This document shows, in pieces, positions 1-11,689 of a DNA stretch of 64,000 bases. The stretch comes from Fasciola hepatica (lineage: Eukaryota > Platyhelminthes > Trematoda > Plagiorchiida > Fasciolidae), in assembly GCA_948099385.1 (NCBI GenBank), contig CANUEZ040000193.1, forward strand, positions 6,336,501 to 6,400,500, read 5' to 3'. Position 1 is the first letter of the stretch. Each line of letters begins with the position of its first letter. A program made the translations under genes and the position numbers. The notes under the pieces were generated by a model. That model was not told the origin of the DNA. It saw nothing but the letters and a program-made list of their open reading frames with translations, and ran no database searches.

Positions 1-1655
1 TAAGGAATTTGGTCGGGTCAACTTTGTGATCTGATTCAATTAGGTATTTCGCAAATGAAAGAGGCCGAAGCTCTGACGTCATTCTCTGTGGCCGCATTGC
101 GCGGTGTCATCGATTTTTCCAACCATTTGGGTTTGTTCTCCGACGCTGGTTGAGCCAAGCAGCTATGCGTTCTGCCTGTGGATGCGTCACCGTAGCTGTA
201 AGCTGTCTGATATAAAACATGTGAGACATTGGGATCGGCAATACTGGCTGAATAAGTTTTGAATCCTGTCCTGTTGGTGATCAGTAACATAAGTAGTTGC
301 ACCACAGTCTACGAGTGTCCTATGGTTGACCTAAGGTATAATTATATATTTTTCAATAAAGAGGCTGTCACCTCCGAATACTAAAACAATAGAAACTTGC
401 TTCTTGTTGACTGTATTTGATGTGTACCGTCGGATGAAACTTACAAAGCTTTCTGCTTAATTGCACGTGTTCATCAGTTATTTCGGCTATGCACGGACCC
501 TGAGTCCGTCACTTTGATGCTTCGCATGGAAATGACGCGACAACCCGATTATCGCTCCCCGCGACTCATGAGATGGAGAACACGGTTATTAGGGAGGAAA
601 TAATTAGCGTGCATTGCGAGATCGTGATTGTAGAGTAAACGTGCAACGGTCAAATGACAGCCGTGCTTGATAACGAGCCAGTTTGTGATGTGCATATTGA
701 AGGCTTCAAAGAAACTTAGGACTTTTGAACTTTTGGTGATCCTGTCAAATAAGGCGCATGTTTCCCAATTAATCTGAGTTGTTTATTATGTTTCCGGATA
801 AGATTCCATGTAAGTTCAGAATTGGAAGATGTTTTGATATCATTTTTTTCTCTGTCAGGATGTTGTTATCCAATGTAGTGTCCCGTTTGAAAGATTTGAT
901 GTCGGAAGGTATGTCTTCCATCCTTGATGCGTGCATTTCTTCTTCATAATTGCACTGTCTGATTCATTATCTGGTTGCAGGGACACCATTTGTTCTATTC
1001 TACCTAATTTCTCTATTACTCACGTAGAAGACCTAGTCAATAGCCTACCCTCTTAAGTTGTTATAATATTCAGATGTTCGAATGAAATGTTCCCACGCAG
1101 TATCCATCTCAAAGTAACCTGGGAAGGTCGCTATTTGCAATTCTCCAGTTTCGCACAAAAGACCTACAATCATGGTTTGGTTCGAATCCTCTTCAGCAGA
1201 GGGTGGGAAATCTGCATCAAAGAAGAAATGCAAAATGAATAGAAGTTATTAGAAAGAATGTTGCTGACCTATTGCTATCCGAGTTAAGTATGCGGAAGTC
1301 TGGCAGCAGAAATCAGCTTCGTTTATTTGCTTAACATATTGTTTATACGAACTCCCGCTATCAAGCACGGCAGTAATTTGACTGTTGCACGTGCATGCTA
1401 CACACACGCTCTGGCAATACATACCGATCACTTCCTCCCTATGAATCGTGTTCTCCGTCTCATGGGTCGTGGGAAACAATACTCCGGTTGCCGTGTCGGC
1501 TTTATGCGAGGCATCACAGTGACAGACTGGTGGTCCGCGCATAGTCGAAAAGACTAACGAGCACATGCAACGGAGTCTTCTATTGTGCAACCTTTATTTG
1601 CATCAGGTCACAAAGCTGGCCCGACCAAATCCCCTAAAATTGTGTTGCGCAATCC
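1..1655. repeat. Smaller inverted repeat nested inside arm A
   Basis: Positions 1-60 and 430-690 on the plus strand match the reverse complement of 1650-1590 and 1575-1375. The left half carries an additional block of about 370 bases (60-430) between its two matching parts. The halves flank about 0.65 kb of unrelated sequence. The same arrangement recurs in arm A' at 45840-46165 against 47525-46850, so it existed before the large duplication. It could be a head-to-head pair of element fragments or the long terminal inverted repeats of a non-autonomous element. No transposase is recognisable inside. Confidence 0.7.
36..305 (-). pseudogene. Unidentified coding-like remnant, 89 codons, shared by both arms
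   Basis: An open frame of 89 codons on the minus strand contains the stretch VSHVLYQTAYSYGDASTGRT. The same frame is readable on the plus strand of arm A' at about 47217-47480, but there it contains stops, so arm A holds the better preserved copy. Just upstream in this frame is a short DCGATTYVTDHQ-like stretch that faintly recalls a retroelement aspartic protease (D-[ST]-G-A), which is suggestive only. No family is recognised. Its place inside the nested inverted repeat and among BEL/Pao fragments makes a retroelement origin more likely than a host gene. Confidence 0.35.
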
Positions 1656-1814
1656 CAATTTGGAGCTGTGAGCATTCACCGAAGCGGAGTCCATCAGAAT
1701 GCATCCCTCAGCGATTTGTGCACAACAAATGGTTGACACAAGTGTATGTTTGTTATGGCACCAACCGAAAGGACCCCGATCTCCTCCTATACATCTCGCT
1801 GTTGAACCTTTCAA
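1045..1814 (-). pseudogene. Unidentified decayed coding region shared with arm A'
   Basis: Three minus-strand open frames (1608-1814, 1249-1590, 1045-1233) lie in series, and each has a recognisable but stop-containing counterpart on the plus strand of arm A' (about 45740-46450). The middle frame carries AVLDSGSSYKQYV, whose DSG triplet resembles the active-site motif of LTR-retroelement aspartic proteases. The rest does not match a family I know. Conservation of the same frame in both arms supports former coding. A gag/protease region of an LTR element is the most likely identity, but a host exon cannot be excluded. Confidence 0.35.
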
Positions 1815-2069
1815 TCTAACCCAATTAATTGTATCATTTTCATCGTTGTGCGATACATAAACTGAAATGCTTTACGTAAGCGGTGGACGGGAGCAAACGA
1901 AATAATTGCATCACGTTAGTTCCCATGTACTTCTCAAGAAACAGAATTATTGTATAACCCAAACCTCAAAATATGATGCGTTTCCCACACTTCATCTGGC
2001 GAACATACTCGTCATTAGCCGAAAACATTTCAGTATTGAATATTTTGTGGCATATGCTTCATGCTGCAA

Positions 2070-2960
2070 TTCCATCAGTAATCGGAATCACGTCTCCCCT
2101 TTTACAAGTCGGATTCATCTTCAAGCCCTTTATGTAGAAAGATATTCACGACTCCAATGTATCCTGAACATCGCATCTAGATGTTCTGCTTGACATCAAA
2201 TTTGGTTCACGTTTCTACTGGCTTGGTCTTCGCTGCACAAAGGAATGTGTTGAGGGAAGCAAATATAAATCACTCAGTCAAAGTGCGTGTGGATGCTCTG
2301 GGTCTCCACACACGGAGACTTAACATTTATGTTTGGTGATACGTCCAGACTCCAAAATGAATGTCCATGATTCCTCGCCGTTCAGTTGCTGATGTGAACT
2401 GACTGCCAACAATATCAGACTAGCCTCCACATAGCTTGCACCTCAGGGCTGAATGTGTCAATCAATTTCATAGCGTAACGTACCCTTTTGAATAATCTCA
2501 CGATTATCACAGCAAACGACGCAGTTTTCAATGCACATTCTGCGGCCTCAACGTCAGACCCACCATCACTTTGCATCACCTTAGGTATACTGCGTCCGGT
2601 TATAAACCGTATCATTGTCATGAAAAATATATTCGCAGTCATATTATACACGCTTTCCAAGTGAATTGCTCGACACTCATATCTTTTGTGTTCAATAATA
2701 TCTACCTTGATACGAAACGGTTCGAAATAATTGACATCGTATTCCTCAAAGAGGTAGCTCCCACATTTCCATAGGAAATCGGACAAAAGTGTTATTACTT
2801 GAGCTATGGGTTGGGCATATTAAGCACTCATTGAGGACGCGTCTCTCGGTTGAAATGGCTTTCAAAATTCAGAAGTCTTTCTCGATGCGAGTTCAAACAT
2901 GACCCGTGCCTATAGATCTTGAAATCCGGTGGTGTTGCTTCAAATATTCAGTGAATTGTG
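2070..2960 (-). pseudogene. BEL/Pao integrase remnant (arm A copy)
   Basis: Read on the minus strand, this region follows the order of a BEL/Pao integrase. A zinc-binding tail ending near 2800 is followed by the core frame 2415-2786, which contains NYFEPFRIK, CRAIHLESVYNM, RSIPKVMQSDGGS and AMWRLV. These correspond to the family motifs around the first catalytic Asp, the conserved RAIHLE block, the second Asp in SDNGTNF, and the later GGVWER block. A C-terminal part (about 2070-2300) resembles the IHWSREYL segment seen in the partner. Internal stops and frameshifts show it is dead. Integrase would insert element cDNA into chromosomal DNA. The partner in arm A' is at 44530-45400. Confidence 0.75.
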
Positions 2961-3345
2961 GGCGAGCTGGTAGAACTGTCAACCTACCATTAGGTAAACT
3001 GCAATGCAGAGCAGCTATAGCATAAAGACATCGTTTACCGTCGAGCAGCCTTTGTTCTAACATGTTCATGTTGAGAGTTTTAGCGCATCTATCGGGATTT
3101 ATTTCCACTAATATAATTTCTCCAAAATTGTGCGTGTGAATCAACTCGAACACAGTTCCCGTGGCTGCTGACACTTTAAACAAATATAGCGGTCCCAGCT
3201 TGACAGTAGTTGTTGGAGCATCATGAATCGAGCAATCTGAAGCCCTATAAAACCACCAAATGGATAAAAATATTCGAGGTTTTCTTGTTGCAAACTGCAT
3301 TCGTACTGATTGCAGTGAATGAAGCCTACAGATCACCTGTAACAC
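2893..3345 (-). pseudogene. 150-codon open frame joined to the BEL/Pao integrase, conserved in both arms
   Basis: This minus-strand frame of 150 codons aligns through most of its length with a 146-codon frame at 44125-44565 in arm A'. Conserved blocks include GTVFELIHTHNFGEIILVE, NPDRCAKTLN, LLDGK, AIAALHCSLP and the C-terminal GTGHV. The last residues run into the histidine-rich start of the BEL/Pao integrase zinc finger, so the C-terminal end belongs to the polyprotein. The N-terminal hundred residues do not look like the RNase H expected at this position. Both copies have kept an open frame despite roughly 12-15% nucleotide divergence. Function unknown. Confidence 0.5.
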
Positions 3346-3923
3346 TTTGGAAACCTAATTTGTTGGAATATCTATTCAATTCCAGCCTAAAGGGCTATGA
3401 CATATCAACGGAACCTGAAGGGTTCTTCTACCAAATGATCAGTTGGATCGGTTACTTGTGTAAGAACTTCGTTGAGTGAAATGCTCTCACGAACAGCCGC
3501 ACAGTCGAATACAACTCGGAACTTTCCGGGCTTATTCGAACTTAAGACGTTATGTAGCCCGATATGTTTTGGGAATCAAATGCTTCAAAACGAATGCTAG
3601 TGAAAGCGTGGGAGGTAGCGTCTGTGTGGTGGTAAACTGTCGTGTCCCTTAGGGCGTCCTCCATTTCATTGGTCCCCATCAGTTACCCATCTCTCCTGTG
3701 GCCCCAAAAATCTGACGCACGCATTTAGAGCCACTCCTGGGCAAACCACAAATTAGCCTTTAAACGGGCCACCGGCTCATGTCGAACAACTGTGCTGCAC
3801 TCTGGGTTGCATTTGGATGTCTAAAGGCTGAAATGAGATCATCTGAATAAAGGCTGGATTAGTCACTGTTAATCTAATTTCCACTGCTGACTGGAAAATC
3901 GAGTAATACAACATCCCTGAACA

Positions 3924-4600
3924 GTGCTGGAAACACCGCCACGCACACGTTTCCCGAGAACCTCTTTGAATAATTTTGAAAACATGCCATCTGATCATGC
4001 CAAGGCTTGTCCGGCAAGTGACGCTCCTCGTGCTTCAGTGGTCGAGGTGTCAAGACAACAAACTGGAATACTGAACTGTCGGAAACATGCTTGCGCAGCT
4101 TGTTGGAATGTAAGGACTCTACCATACGTTGGCGGCCTCACAATGTGGACGCTGTAGAACAAGAACTAAAACGTCTACATGGCTTGTTTCTCAGAAGTCC
4201 GCATGCTTAACTGTGACAATCGGTGCATAAATATTGCAGGACAAAAGATAGCTTGCTAGGTTTATCGTAGCGATAAGGCAGAACAATTTTGGAGCGACAA
4301 AATCACATTCGATACTAGCAGTAAATCCAACAGTACAGTGATGGCTTGGGAGCAAATTCCCCCGAGACTTCCTGTTGCACGTTTCGAGGGCTTCCACAAA
4401 AGCTCGACAGTGATTGGGATGATTAATTCGACGCCAATCTGTAAGAGATATTCAGTGAGATCGAGAAATGTGACATTCTAGACATCGCTTGGAACTGAGT
4501 GGCTCTCGTAAGCCCCTTGGATGAGTCAACGCGAGAAGTCCTAGGTCACGACGGTTACCAGACTGGATCTCTGGTAAACCATTCCAGCTGTCAGCCAAAC
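3924..4600 (+). pseudogene. RTE-type LINE endonuclease remnant (arm A copy)
   Basis: The plus strand opens with a frame (3924-4157) containing RKHACAACWNVRTLPYVGG. Its CWNVRTL block matches the start of the AP-like endonuclease domain in fluke RTE LINEs (usually WNVRTL). Further downstream, around 4455-4560, the translation gives short pieces corresponding to the family blocks DILIIAGDWNA, DESTR and VLG(H)HG, interrupted by stops. The endonuclease would nick target DNA to start reverse transcription. The remnant is opposite in orientation to the neighbouring BEL/Pao piece and is duplicated in arm A' (41990-42490, minus strand), so it inserted before the large duplication. Confidence 0.65.
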
Positions 4601-4633
4601 AAACGAAGCCCAGAAATCAGGAAGTGGCGAGAA

Positions 4634-6515
4634 CTACATACTGCAAAACGGGGGTTCGCTCTCCGTTAAGCTTGATTGAAAGCGGTGATGGATCAAACAT
4701 TCTGCAACTGTGGAGTCGGAAGTAGCAATTAGTGACTCCAACAAGCTATTCCGCCTCATTCGCAACGCATCGGATAGGCGCTGCAAAGGAGAGTCATTCC
4801 TGTGCAGCGCAGCCAGCCATCTTATACTTGAGCACAAGAGAAAAATAGAGTGACAAGTAGAGCAGGTCGATAGGTTCCTCAGCCGACCATCATACTGACC
4901 AATCAGAGAGCTCCTGGAACAAGGTAAATCAAAAACATCCAACACACAGGAGTGTACTAGTTTCTACGGATAAAGTGTACATAATCAGTACAAACATTCC
5001 ATACACACGATTCCGCGCATCGCGAAATATCAACAACTGGTGGATATGGTAACATTTTAGACAAATTTAATTTCGTACAGCATGAAATTCAACACTAATC
5101 TAACCTGGTTCAGAAGCTTATGGCCCGATAGTCGATGTTCAGATTTTGGTTTGTTTTTCCCGTTTGTTTCATTATCTCCACTACTGATCACTGATTTCCG
5201 TTACCCCCGATGACTTTATTGCACCCAGAGTACCCAGAGGTAGCCGGCCTCAGTGTGCCTATTTCCGAAAATCATACTCCCAACATTTCACAAAACACTT
5301 TTTCGTTCAATGTTAGGCCTCTGGGTTTGGAGCCTTTTTATGATGATCGCTTGATCACCACCCGTCACCTGTTCCTTTTCATTTACAGTTTTCGTGTTTG
5401 AACTTATCGCATTTCGTGTAAATATCCAATGCGCATCTACAGTGTATAATTTAGAACTTTTTCTGACTGACAAAATGATATGCACCGAGGAATTTCACGG
5501 AACCTGGCATTCTTCTCAGTAGTATTTTCCCTCTATTCATCTCACTGTGGCGAAAATCAGTTTTGCTCCTTTTCGGCTGATAGTTGAGTTTGCTAGCCTA
5601 CTGAAATTCTCGATGCAATACAATGAAGTACAGGTTTGTTCTGTTCAGATAATCATTACCATGCATTGTGTGTGGTGGCTCTGATAGATATCTCGTAGCG
5701 GCAATCTCAAAAGGGACCAATATCGGATAAATGAATGTGAAATGAGTAAGAGGAGAACCACAATAATGGAATTAGGTCAATGGAGAATGTTTGTGGATGC
5801 AAGAGCCCCACTAATCGCGGCATCTAGCTATATCTTACAAAATATCTAATCATTGAGTGTCAGGGTCGCTTGAACCTCGCTTAGAAAGTCTAACACGCCC
5901 TACAAGAACAAGTCAACTAGTAAGACTTCCCACAGAGTAGTAGTATGCAAGGATCAGTGTCTCCCGTGGGATTTGCTCGTGTTTGATCTTCAAAACACAA
6001 AAATAGAGGGAACTCCAAGAGTACAATGACTCAATGAGTGCAACAACAGGACCCTACCATTTCATCATTCGAACTCCAGTGTGACTGCTCACAGCCTGCT
6101 CGCTGCACTGCTCTCCTTTCAAAGTAAAAAACACTGTTTCAGTGTTATTTACTCCTTCACCACACACGAACTGAGAATATTTGATTCTCATTGTAAAGGT
6201 CATTTTTCAAGACCACTCTCGGTCATATTGCATAGAAATCACACAATCACAAGACCTCCCATTCCACTTGATCCCGCTAGCCAGTGATTTAAACGAAGTA
6301 CAAATTCCAAATGCAGTTCACCTCAGTTAGTACTATTACTATGGGCCCAGATAGTCACACCCAGTTTGTAACCTATATCAAAACTAATGTTGCTCATATT
6401 CAACTTACTTGTATCAAGTAGAGTAAACCTGTATCCACCATATATCCTTACTCGTGCCGATGTTCAAGCTTATCAATCTCAACCCCACTGTCATCTACTT
6501 GTTGACCCTTTGAAA
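4634..6515. other. Remainder of arm A, no identified gene
   Basis: A 103-codon minus-strand frame at 4634-4945 (with RLSDALRMRRNSLLES) is matched by a plus-strand frame at 41775-41978 in arm A', but no family is recognised. A short segment at 5290-5400 is also conserved in the partner at about 40560-40690. Relative to A', arm A carries a segment of about 340 bases at 5418-5760 that the partner lacks. Nothing else in this stretch looks coding. Confidence 0.5.
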
Positions 6516-9400
6516 CCGAAATGGGCCTACTGCAACTCCAGGAAACTCACAGTGGAGCGTTTAGTTTATCGGAGATGCAGGATATGTGTGCTTTATAATG
6601 TAAGTTGCAAGTCCCCTTGAAAAATTCAACTCATTCAATTTTGCTCACTGTCTACTTGTAGTCCAGAAAAATGAAAAAAGATATATCTAATATTAGATAA
6701 AATAGCTTCAGTCAACTGAACATGTTCCTCGACTTTGACTTCTAAGAATTAACAAAGAAGATCAGTTCATGATCTGGAAGAACAATCTTTAACCGATGAA
6801 ACCGGTCAATGAATATTAAACTCCAGGGAAGAAATTATGGGATGAAAGTCTCCATCATTCGAACAAACGTATTCAGCTTACTAAATTGTTGTTTCATGCA
6901 AGTGATTGCATAAGTCCCTTCTATGTTATTGTTGCCTTGTTACGTTCTTTGATATCAGTCCGACGAAGAATATATTTATATATGCTGACTACCCCACATG
7001 ATCCCATTGCCGTCATTTTCCCCTTGCAGTTTACCCATGTGGCGAGAGAACCATAACAAAAAAGCATAAGCAAGTTGGGTTTTGGAACTTATCATTCATT
7101 ATTCTTTACTCACTTCCTGTTGTTAAATAATATTGATACAATATCTAGGGGAGGCACTGAACATTAGGGGCTCTCGAGTGGGGTAATAATCGACGGTGCC
7201 GACAGGTTTCGAACTCACCAATCACCATAGGAGGATTTGGAATCCACCGTGATATTTATTCGACCAGCGACGGTCAGTTTAATGCCAAGTCCATAACCAA
7301 TATGATGAACACGGTCGATTTGTCGCCCGTCACTTTCTTTCTGATTTATCTAACCAACCTCTCCAGAAACGTTTGTCTCAGATTCTCTGAAAAAGCAAAA
7401 ACTACTTCCCAATTTATATGAGCTACGTAGAGATAAACTTTTATCCCCATTAGCTCCTCCAACTAAAGAGCTCCAATGATGAGGATGATTGAAACGTTTT
7501 CAAATTTACTGTGCGTGTGGAAGAACGTTTCATCAGAAATCTTGACAATTATGAGCGATGTGACCTCCCCAGCATCATCCATCTCATACCAATACGTTAA
7601 GCTTGTTTTCATGAGAGATTACCACCAAATTGTTCCATACGCTTTTTAGACGTATCCAACGGGGTTCTACCGTATCGTTTTTGAACACTACAATTGCAAA
7701 GATCCTGTGTTACCTACATTATGCGTAATTCCGAATGTATTCGCAGATTTCCCTTTATACATTTTGCAAACAATCGTCATAAATTATAACTTCCTCGACA
7801 AGACCTACATGTTTCCCAACATCTAAGCTACCTAAGCTAACTCACACTAGGATTTGATTCATATCAACACTTATTGAAAGAACAACCATATGTTATGCGT
7901 CTTCGGAGATTCGTAGGTTTAGACTGTTATTCATGCATGCGTTTTTAAATCCATGAAATTGTGCTAAATATTCTTCGCATGAGGCAGACCTTGGAATAGG
8001 ACAAGTATCTCATGGAAGCTATGAAAACAGTGACATAAATTTGCGAAAGCAGTTAGGCGTTACTCATGCTGGGCTGCTCGTAGGCAGCTCGTTCTTTGGA
8101 ATGCTCAAAAGCGGTAACAAAAATGCCATGTTTCTCAAATACAAATGAGATCGAAAATCAGTCTGAAGTTATAATCAAAGGTTGCTTAACTCTGCGTAAT
8201 CTATGGGCTTGCATTTTGCGGCCGTCGTTTGTCTGTGAGAAGTGGGCTTCTGTCCAGTTTTGGTTGAGTTTGTCAAAAGAGGAGTGGACGTCTCGTCTCA
8301 GCCGATGCTGTAATGCTATTTTCCTGCAATCGTCTGCGTTGTGCTTGCCCACTCGCATTGCGGCTGAAATATCTGCATCTTCATCTCATCGGGGAATTAC
8401 GTCCTGAAATTCACAAACCAAAATGGCATTAAATGTAGGCGTTATCACATGTCTTGTGTGATTATAACTTTAAAGATTCGACCAGGACGGTAAAAATGCT
8501 GACGTTCACTTTCGTTGTTCTGCGGTTTCATTTACCGTCACTGGAAATGGAACGAAGGGATATGTGATGCTGATATCAGTCAAATACCGTCCTTATTTGG
8601 GATTGATTGCGCGAATTTCCTGTTCTCATTCATATAGTCATTCTATCTCTAACTAGTGCACGTTCACACTCTTGCCTCCCTACTGGCACATGCATTGCCG
8701 GTAACCAGGTACCTGCCTCACTGCGTGTCCGTGTGTGACTTGCTTATCTGTGGTGAAGAGGCTGACATGGTCCGACTGCAAACGCGCTTATTAGAAATGT
8801 GAACGATAAGACACGTGTATCAAAGGACCGTATGCGCGTGTGCATCAATAGAGTCAGTTGACTACGGATCAATACGAGTACGAAACAAACGAGAGTGGAT
8901 GGCACAGCGAGGAAGAGGAAATATTCAGATTGGTAGAAGTTCCGGACCTAGACAGTCAGGCGTTACATACAAATTCTATACGCGGTTTGCGATACCACAC
9001 GCTCAAAGCAGACAGTTATCGGTACCACACTTGACCTATTGCAAAGTTATAACGATCTCCACTATTCATTATAATGTACCATACACAGGGATGTGAAGAA
9101 GGAGAACGGTACTGCACCCTTCTTGTCGACTGGGGCCGTTAACTGTATTCGCTAATGAAAAACATCGCATACCCGAGAGTCTGTACTGCAAATCCGTTCA
9201 ACGACTTGGAGGCTCTGCTATATAGCCACGTAATGCCGGTCAGTTTGCGGTCACAGAAAGTGCCAAATTCCATTCCCTAGTCTGTGGTCCCAGTACAAGC
9301 TTCATGATTCCGTCTCGACACTAAAAACACAAGATGAGGAGTGTTTCTTTGGTATTCAATTATTCATCCCATTGAAGAAACGCCCCACTGCCGATATACG
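6516..9400. other. About 2.9 kb with no recognisable gene
   Basis: Homology to arm A' stops near 6515. Beyond it I see only short open frames, none with a recognisable domain. The longest is 8096-8407 on the plus strand (103 codons), with a 66-codon frame on the other strand. A 93-codon frame at 8815-9096 is similarly uninformative. The region may hold the 5' LTR and leader of the gypsy element that follows, but I could not match it to sequence downstream of that element. Confidence 0.5.
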
Positions 9401-9419
9401 TCACCGAGGTTGCAAATGA

Positions 9420-10030
9420 AGCTACTGCTGACGCTCTCCTTCACGTCTGCTGAGACCCGGTTGACGCGCGAGCAATTCGATGGCGTGTTCGATGCAACGG
9501 CTGAACATTCCGTAGTGAACTACCAATAAGTTTGCTCTCGTCAACCAGCCCGTTTCAGACAAACGCCTCAACCTAGGCCGGTCGGACAGGCGTTTCACTA
9601 ACACAAACCAGTACAAATAAATCGTTCCTTCTCGCGCACCGAACTCCACCTACGTTCCACCTACGGCTTCCGTCATGTAGGATGTTGTTCTTGTGGTAAG
9701 AATGTTCATGTTTGCAAGGCATGCCGCCAATACAAATGTGCTGTCATGAATGCCACCTCTCAGTATCCGGAAAATGATGACAATCCGGTATACACACTAG
9801 AGATTCTGAGTGAATCCAACCAATTCATTTACAGATCATTCCAGTTGCACTGTGACTTGGGACTTTCATTCATGTTGGATATCACGAGCTGCTTGTCCAT
9901 TATGCGGAAATCCGTATTCGATTTGATTCTGCCCAGTTTACTATTACAATACACCGATGTGCGTATTCACGGTGTTACTCATCGTCAACTTCCACTGCTG
10001 CGCGAGTCTACATTGCTGGTTTGTTTGTAA
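9420..10030 (+). pseudogene. Gypsy element 1: Gag end, zinc knuckle and protease remnant
   Basis: A Gag-like piece with TRLTREQFDGVF ends near 9529. The sequence CCSCGKNVHVCKAC at 9683-9724 fits C-X2-C-X4-H-X4-C exactly, the nucleic-acid-binding knuckle of retroelement Gag. The frame that follows (9746-10030, 94 codons) contains MLDITSCLSIM and VRIHGVTHRQLPLL, matching the protease active-site block (LDTGS) and the later conserved block. At the active site the DTG is altered (D-I-T), which would inactivate it. The protease would cut the polyprotein during particle maturation. Confidence 0.7.
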
Positions 10031-10075
10031 AGTGAATATATCCTGATACGGCTCCCGATTTCCATAGAAAGTCCC

Positions 10076-10960
10076 TTGATTTTACGGTTGAAGGCCCCGC
10101 GTACATTGGAGCAATGCGCAACAATCCGAAAGACATCCAGTATTCCGGTGGATCAGGTTGTTCTCCAGCAGTTGATCACACAATGCTCCAATAACGAGAG
10201 TCGCATGGCAGTTGAGCCTGCGAAGTTGGGAGTGTGTGATGATGCGGAGCTCCTGAAGCACTAAATGTTGCCGTATGGTCAGATCGAAGGTGTTCTGAAG
10301 GTGCTTTTCCAAATGGAACAAGGTGGTGTCATTGTGTGTGTGGTTCCATCCACGTGGGTGACTCCGATTGTGGTGGCGATGATAAGTGATGGACAGACAA
10401 TTCCAATTTGTAGTGATCATCGACTGTTCTTGAATCCACATTCAAAAGACACGCGGTACCCACGAATAAACAGCAGAACTGCCAGAAATTCATGCTCGGC
10501 GGAAAGTGGTTCTCGTAAATTGATCTCGCTGATGTATGTTCAGAAATTCCGCTGCACTCGGAATATCAACTATTATCAACCATGAACAATCCATGGAGCA
10601 TGCTCCAATATAATACATTGTCGTTCGGTATGCACGTGTCATCCAGGATATTTCTGGCCATAGTAGACGAGGTGATCCGTAATAATAATGGGATGATAAT
10701 ATATCAGGATGTTTTGCTTATATTTGAATCCGCGAAGAACCAACACTACCGCAGTTTGTGACAGCTGCTGGAGAGATTCAGGGAATAAAACGTATCGAAA
10801 CAGCGAAAATTCGGTTTCACCAAACCAGATTTCCTAGGCTTCACTGTCAATTCAAACGGATATTGACCCGATCCAGATAGTTTTAAACCAGTGATTGTCA
10901 TCCAGTCACCGAAAAATCAGGCAAACTTATGATAAATTCTTGGATGCCCGCAGTGCTACC
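10076..10960 (+). pseudogene. Gypsy element 1: reverse transcriptase remnant
   Basis: The frame 10265-10585 holds VPSTWVTPIVVAM and CSDHRLFLNPHS, equivalent to the family blocks PSxWATPIV and CGDYRxTxN. After a frame change come LSFGM (about 10620), VIQDI, and IYQDVLLIF near 10699-10725, which corresponds to the catalytic YxDD loop. Here one residue is out of register, giving YQDV instead of YxDD. The sequence DFLGFTVNSNGY (about 10828-10863) is the usual downstream FLG block. Several stops intervene. Reverse transcriptase would copy element RNA into DNA. Confidence 0.75.
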
Positions 10961-11029
10961 TCAGATTGAATCCAAACATTTTGACACGAGTCCAACCTTT
11001 TTTTCTGGCCCAGTCATCCGATGCAGAGC

Positions 11030-11545
11030 AGTGAAACAAGCAGTGTGGTCTTATTCGAAATATCGTTGACCGACCGATAATAACACCATTCGCGCCGTCT
11101 GAGCGGACGACACGGACCACTGACCTGTCCATAGTGGAGAGAGGAGTAGTTCTGTAACAGGTGAATGTCGAATGATCTGCATCTAGCGTTTTCTCAGTGC
11201 TGCAGGGAGGAGTTATTCTCAGAAGTAGAAGGAAGCTTTGATTGTTTCACTGGAGGTACGCTGATTAAAACGGTACGATCGTCACCTACTATCAAGCTAG
11301 TCATTTTCCATGTAATGCAGATAAATCCGCCTACAAATCCACGGCTGCAGTAATCCAACGATGAGGCATTACCTGAGCTGCCTAATGCTACGACGTGCTG
11401 CATCGAGGAGGCAACACCGTAATGAAGGCGGATTTCTTGCCCCGATACGCATGATTCGCAGTGTCAGAACAATACCATGTAATTACTGCGGCCCCTCCTA
11501 TTTTCCGTTAAAAATTAAAGGGAGCAGACGAAACGATGTTATTCA
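11030..11545 (+). pseudogene. Gypsy element 1: RNase H remnant
   Basis: After the reverse transcriptase the translation gives, in pieces, RFLSAAGRSYSQK followed by KEALIVSLEVR and LKRYDRH. This matches the conserved run S(R)xLSxAERxYSQTxxEALAVxWAVxxxxxYLxG of gypsy RNase H. A frame at 11361-11552 continues into a degraded C-terminal part. Two stops interrupt the core. RNase H would remove the RNA strand during reverse transcription. Confidence 0.6.
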
Positions 11546-11689
11546 TCAATGACTTTAGCAATCACAAAGGAGTGGTAACCCGATGCAAGCGGAAGTTGCT
11601 ACAGTTCTTACTACTGCGAGAGGAATTCGGTATTCAATCCGACGGTGTCCAATGTCAGGGTGACCGTCTTAAAATATTTTACATTGCGC

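Larger units (their letters stand above)
1..6515. repeat. Arm A of a very large inverted repeat
   Basis: The sequence from the window start to about 6515 reappears in reverse complement at about 39745-47525. Matching anchors include 1-60 with 47525-47460, 2335-2400 with 45130-45020, 2893-3345 with 44565-44125, 3924-4157 with 42488-42255, 4900-5060 with 41060-40870 and 6300-6510 with 39980-39750. By eye identity is roughly 85-88%, with several indels of 150-650 bp, so this is an old genomic duplication and not a recent or artefactual copy. The arm is a mosaic of BEL/Pao and RTE retroelement pieces, which must have been in place before duplication. It continues beyond the left edge of the window, so its full length is unknown. 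Confidence 0.9.

Noticed and set aside
7200..7230. GGTTTCGAACTCACC as a tRNA T-loop
   Set aside because: No acceptor or anticodon stems pair around it.
8096..8407. 103-codon plus-strand frame as a gene
   Set aside because: No domain, no conservation within the window, and an overlapping frame on the other strand; likely chance.
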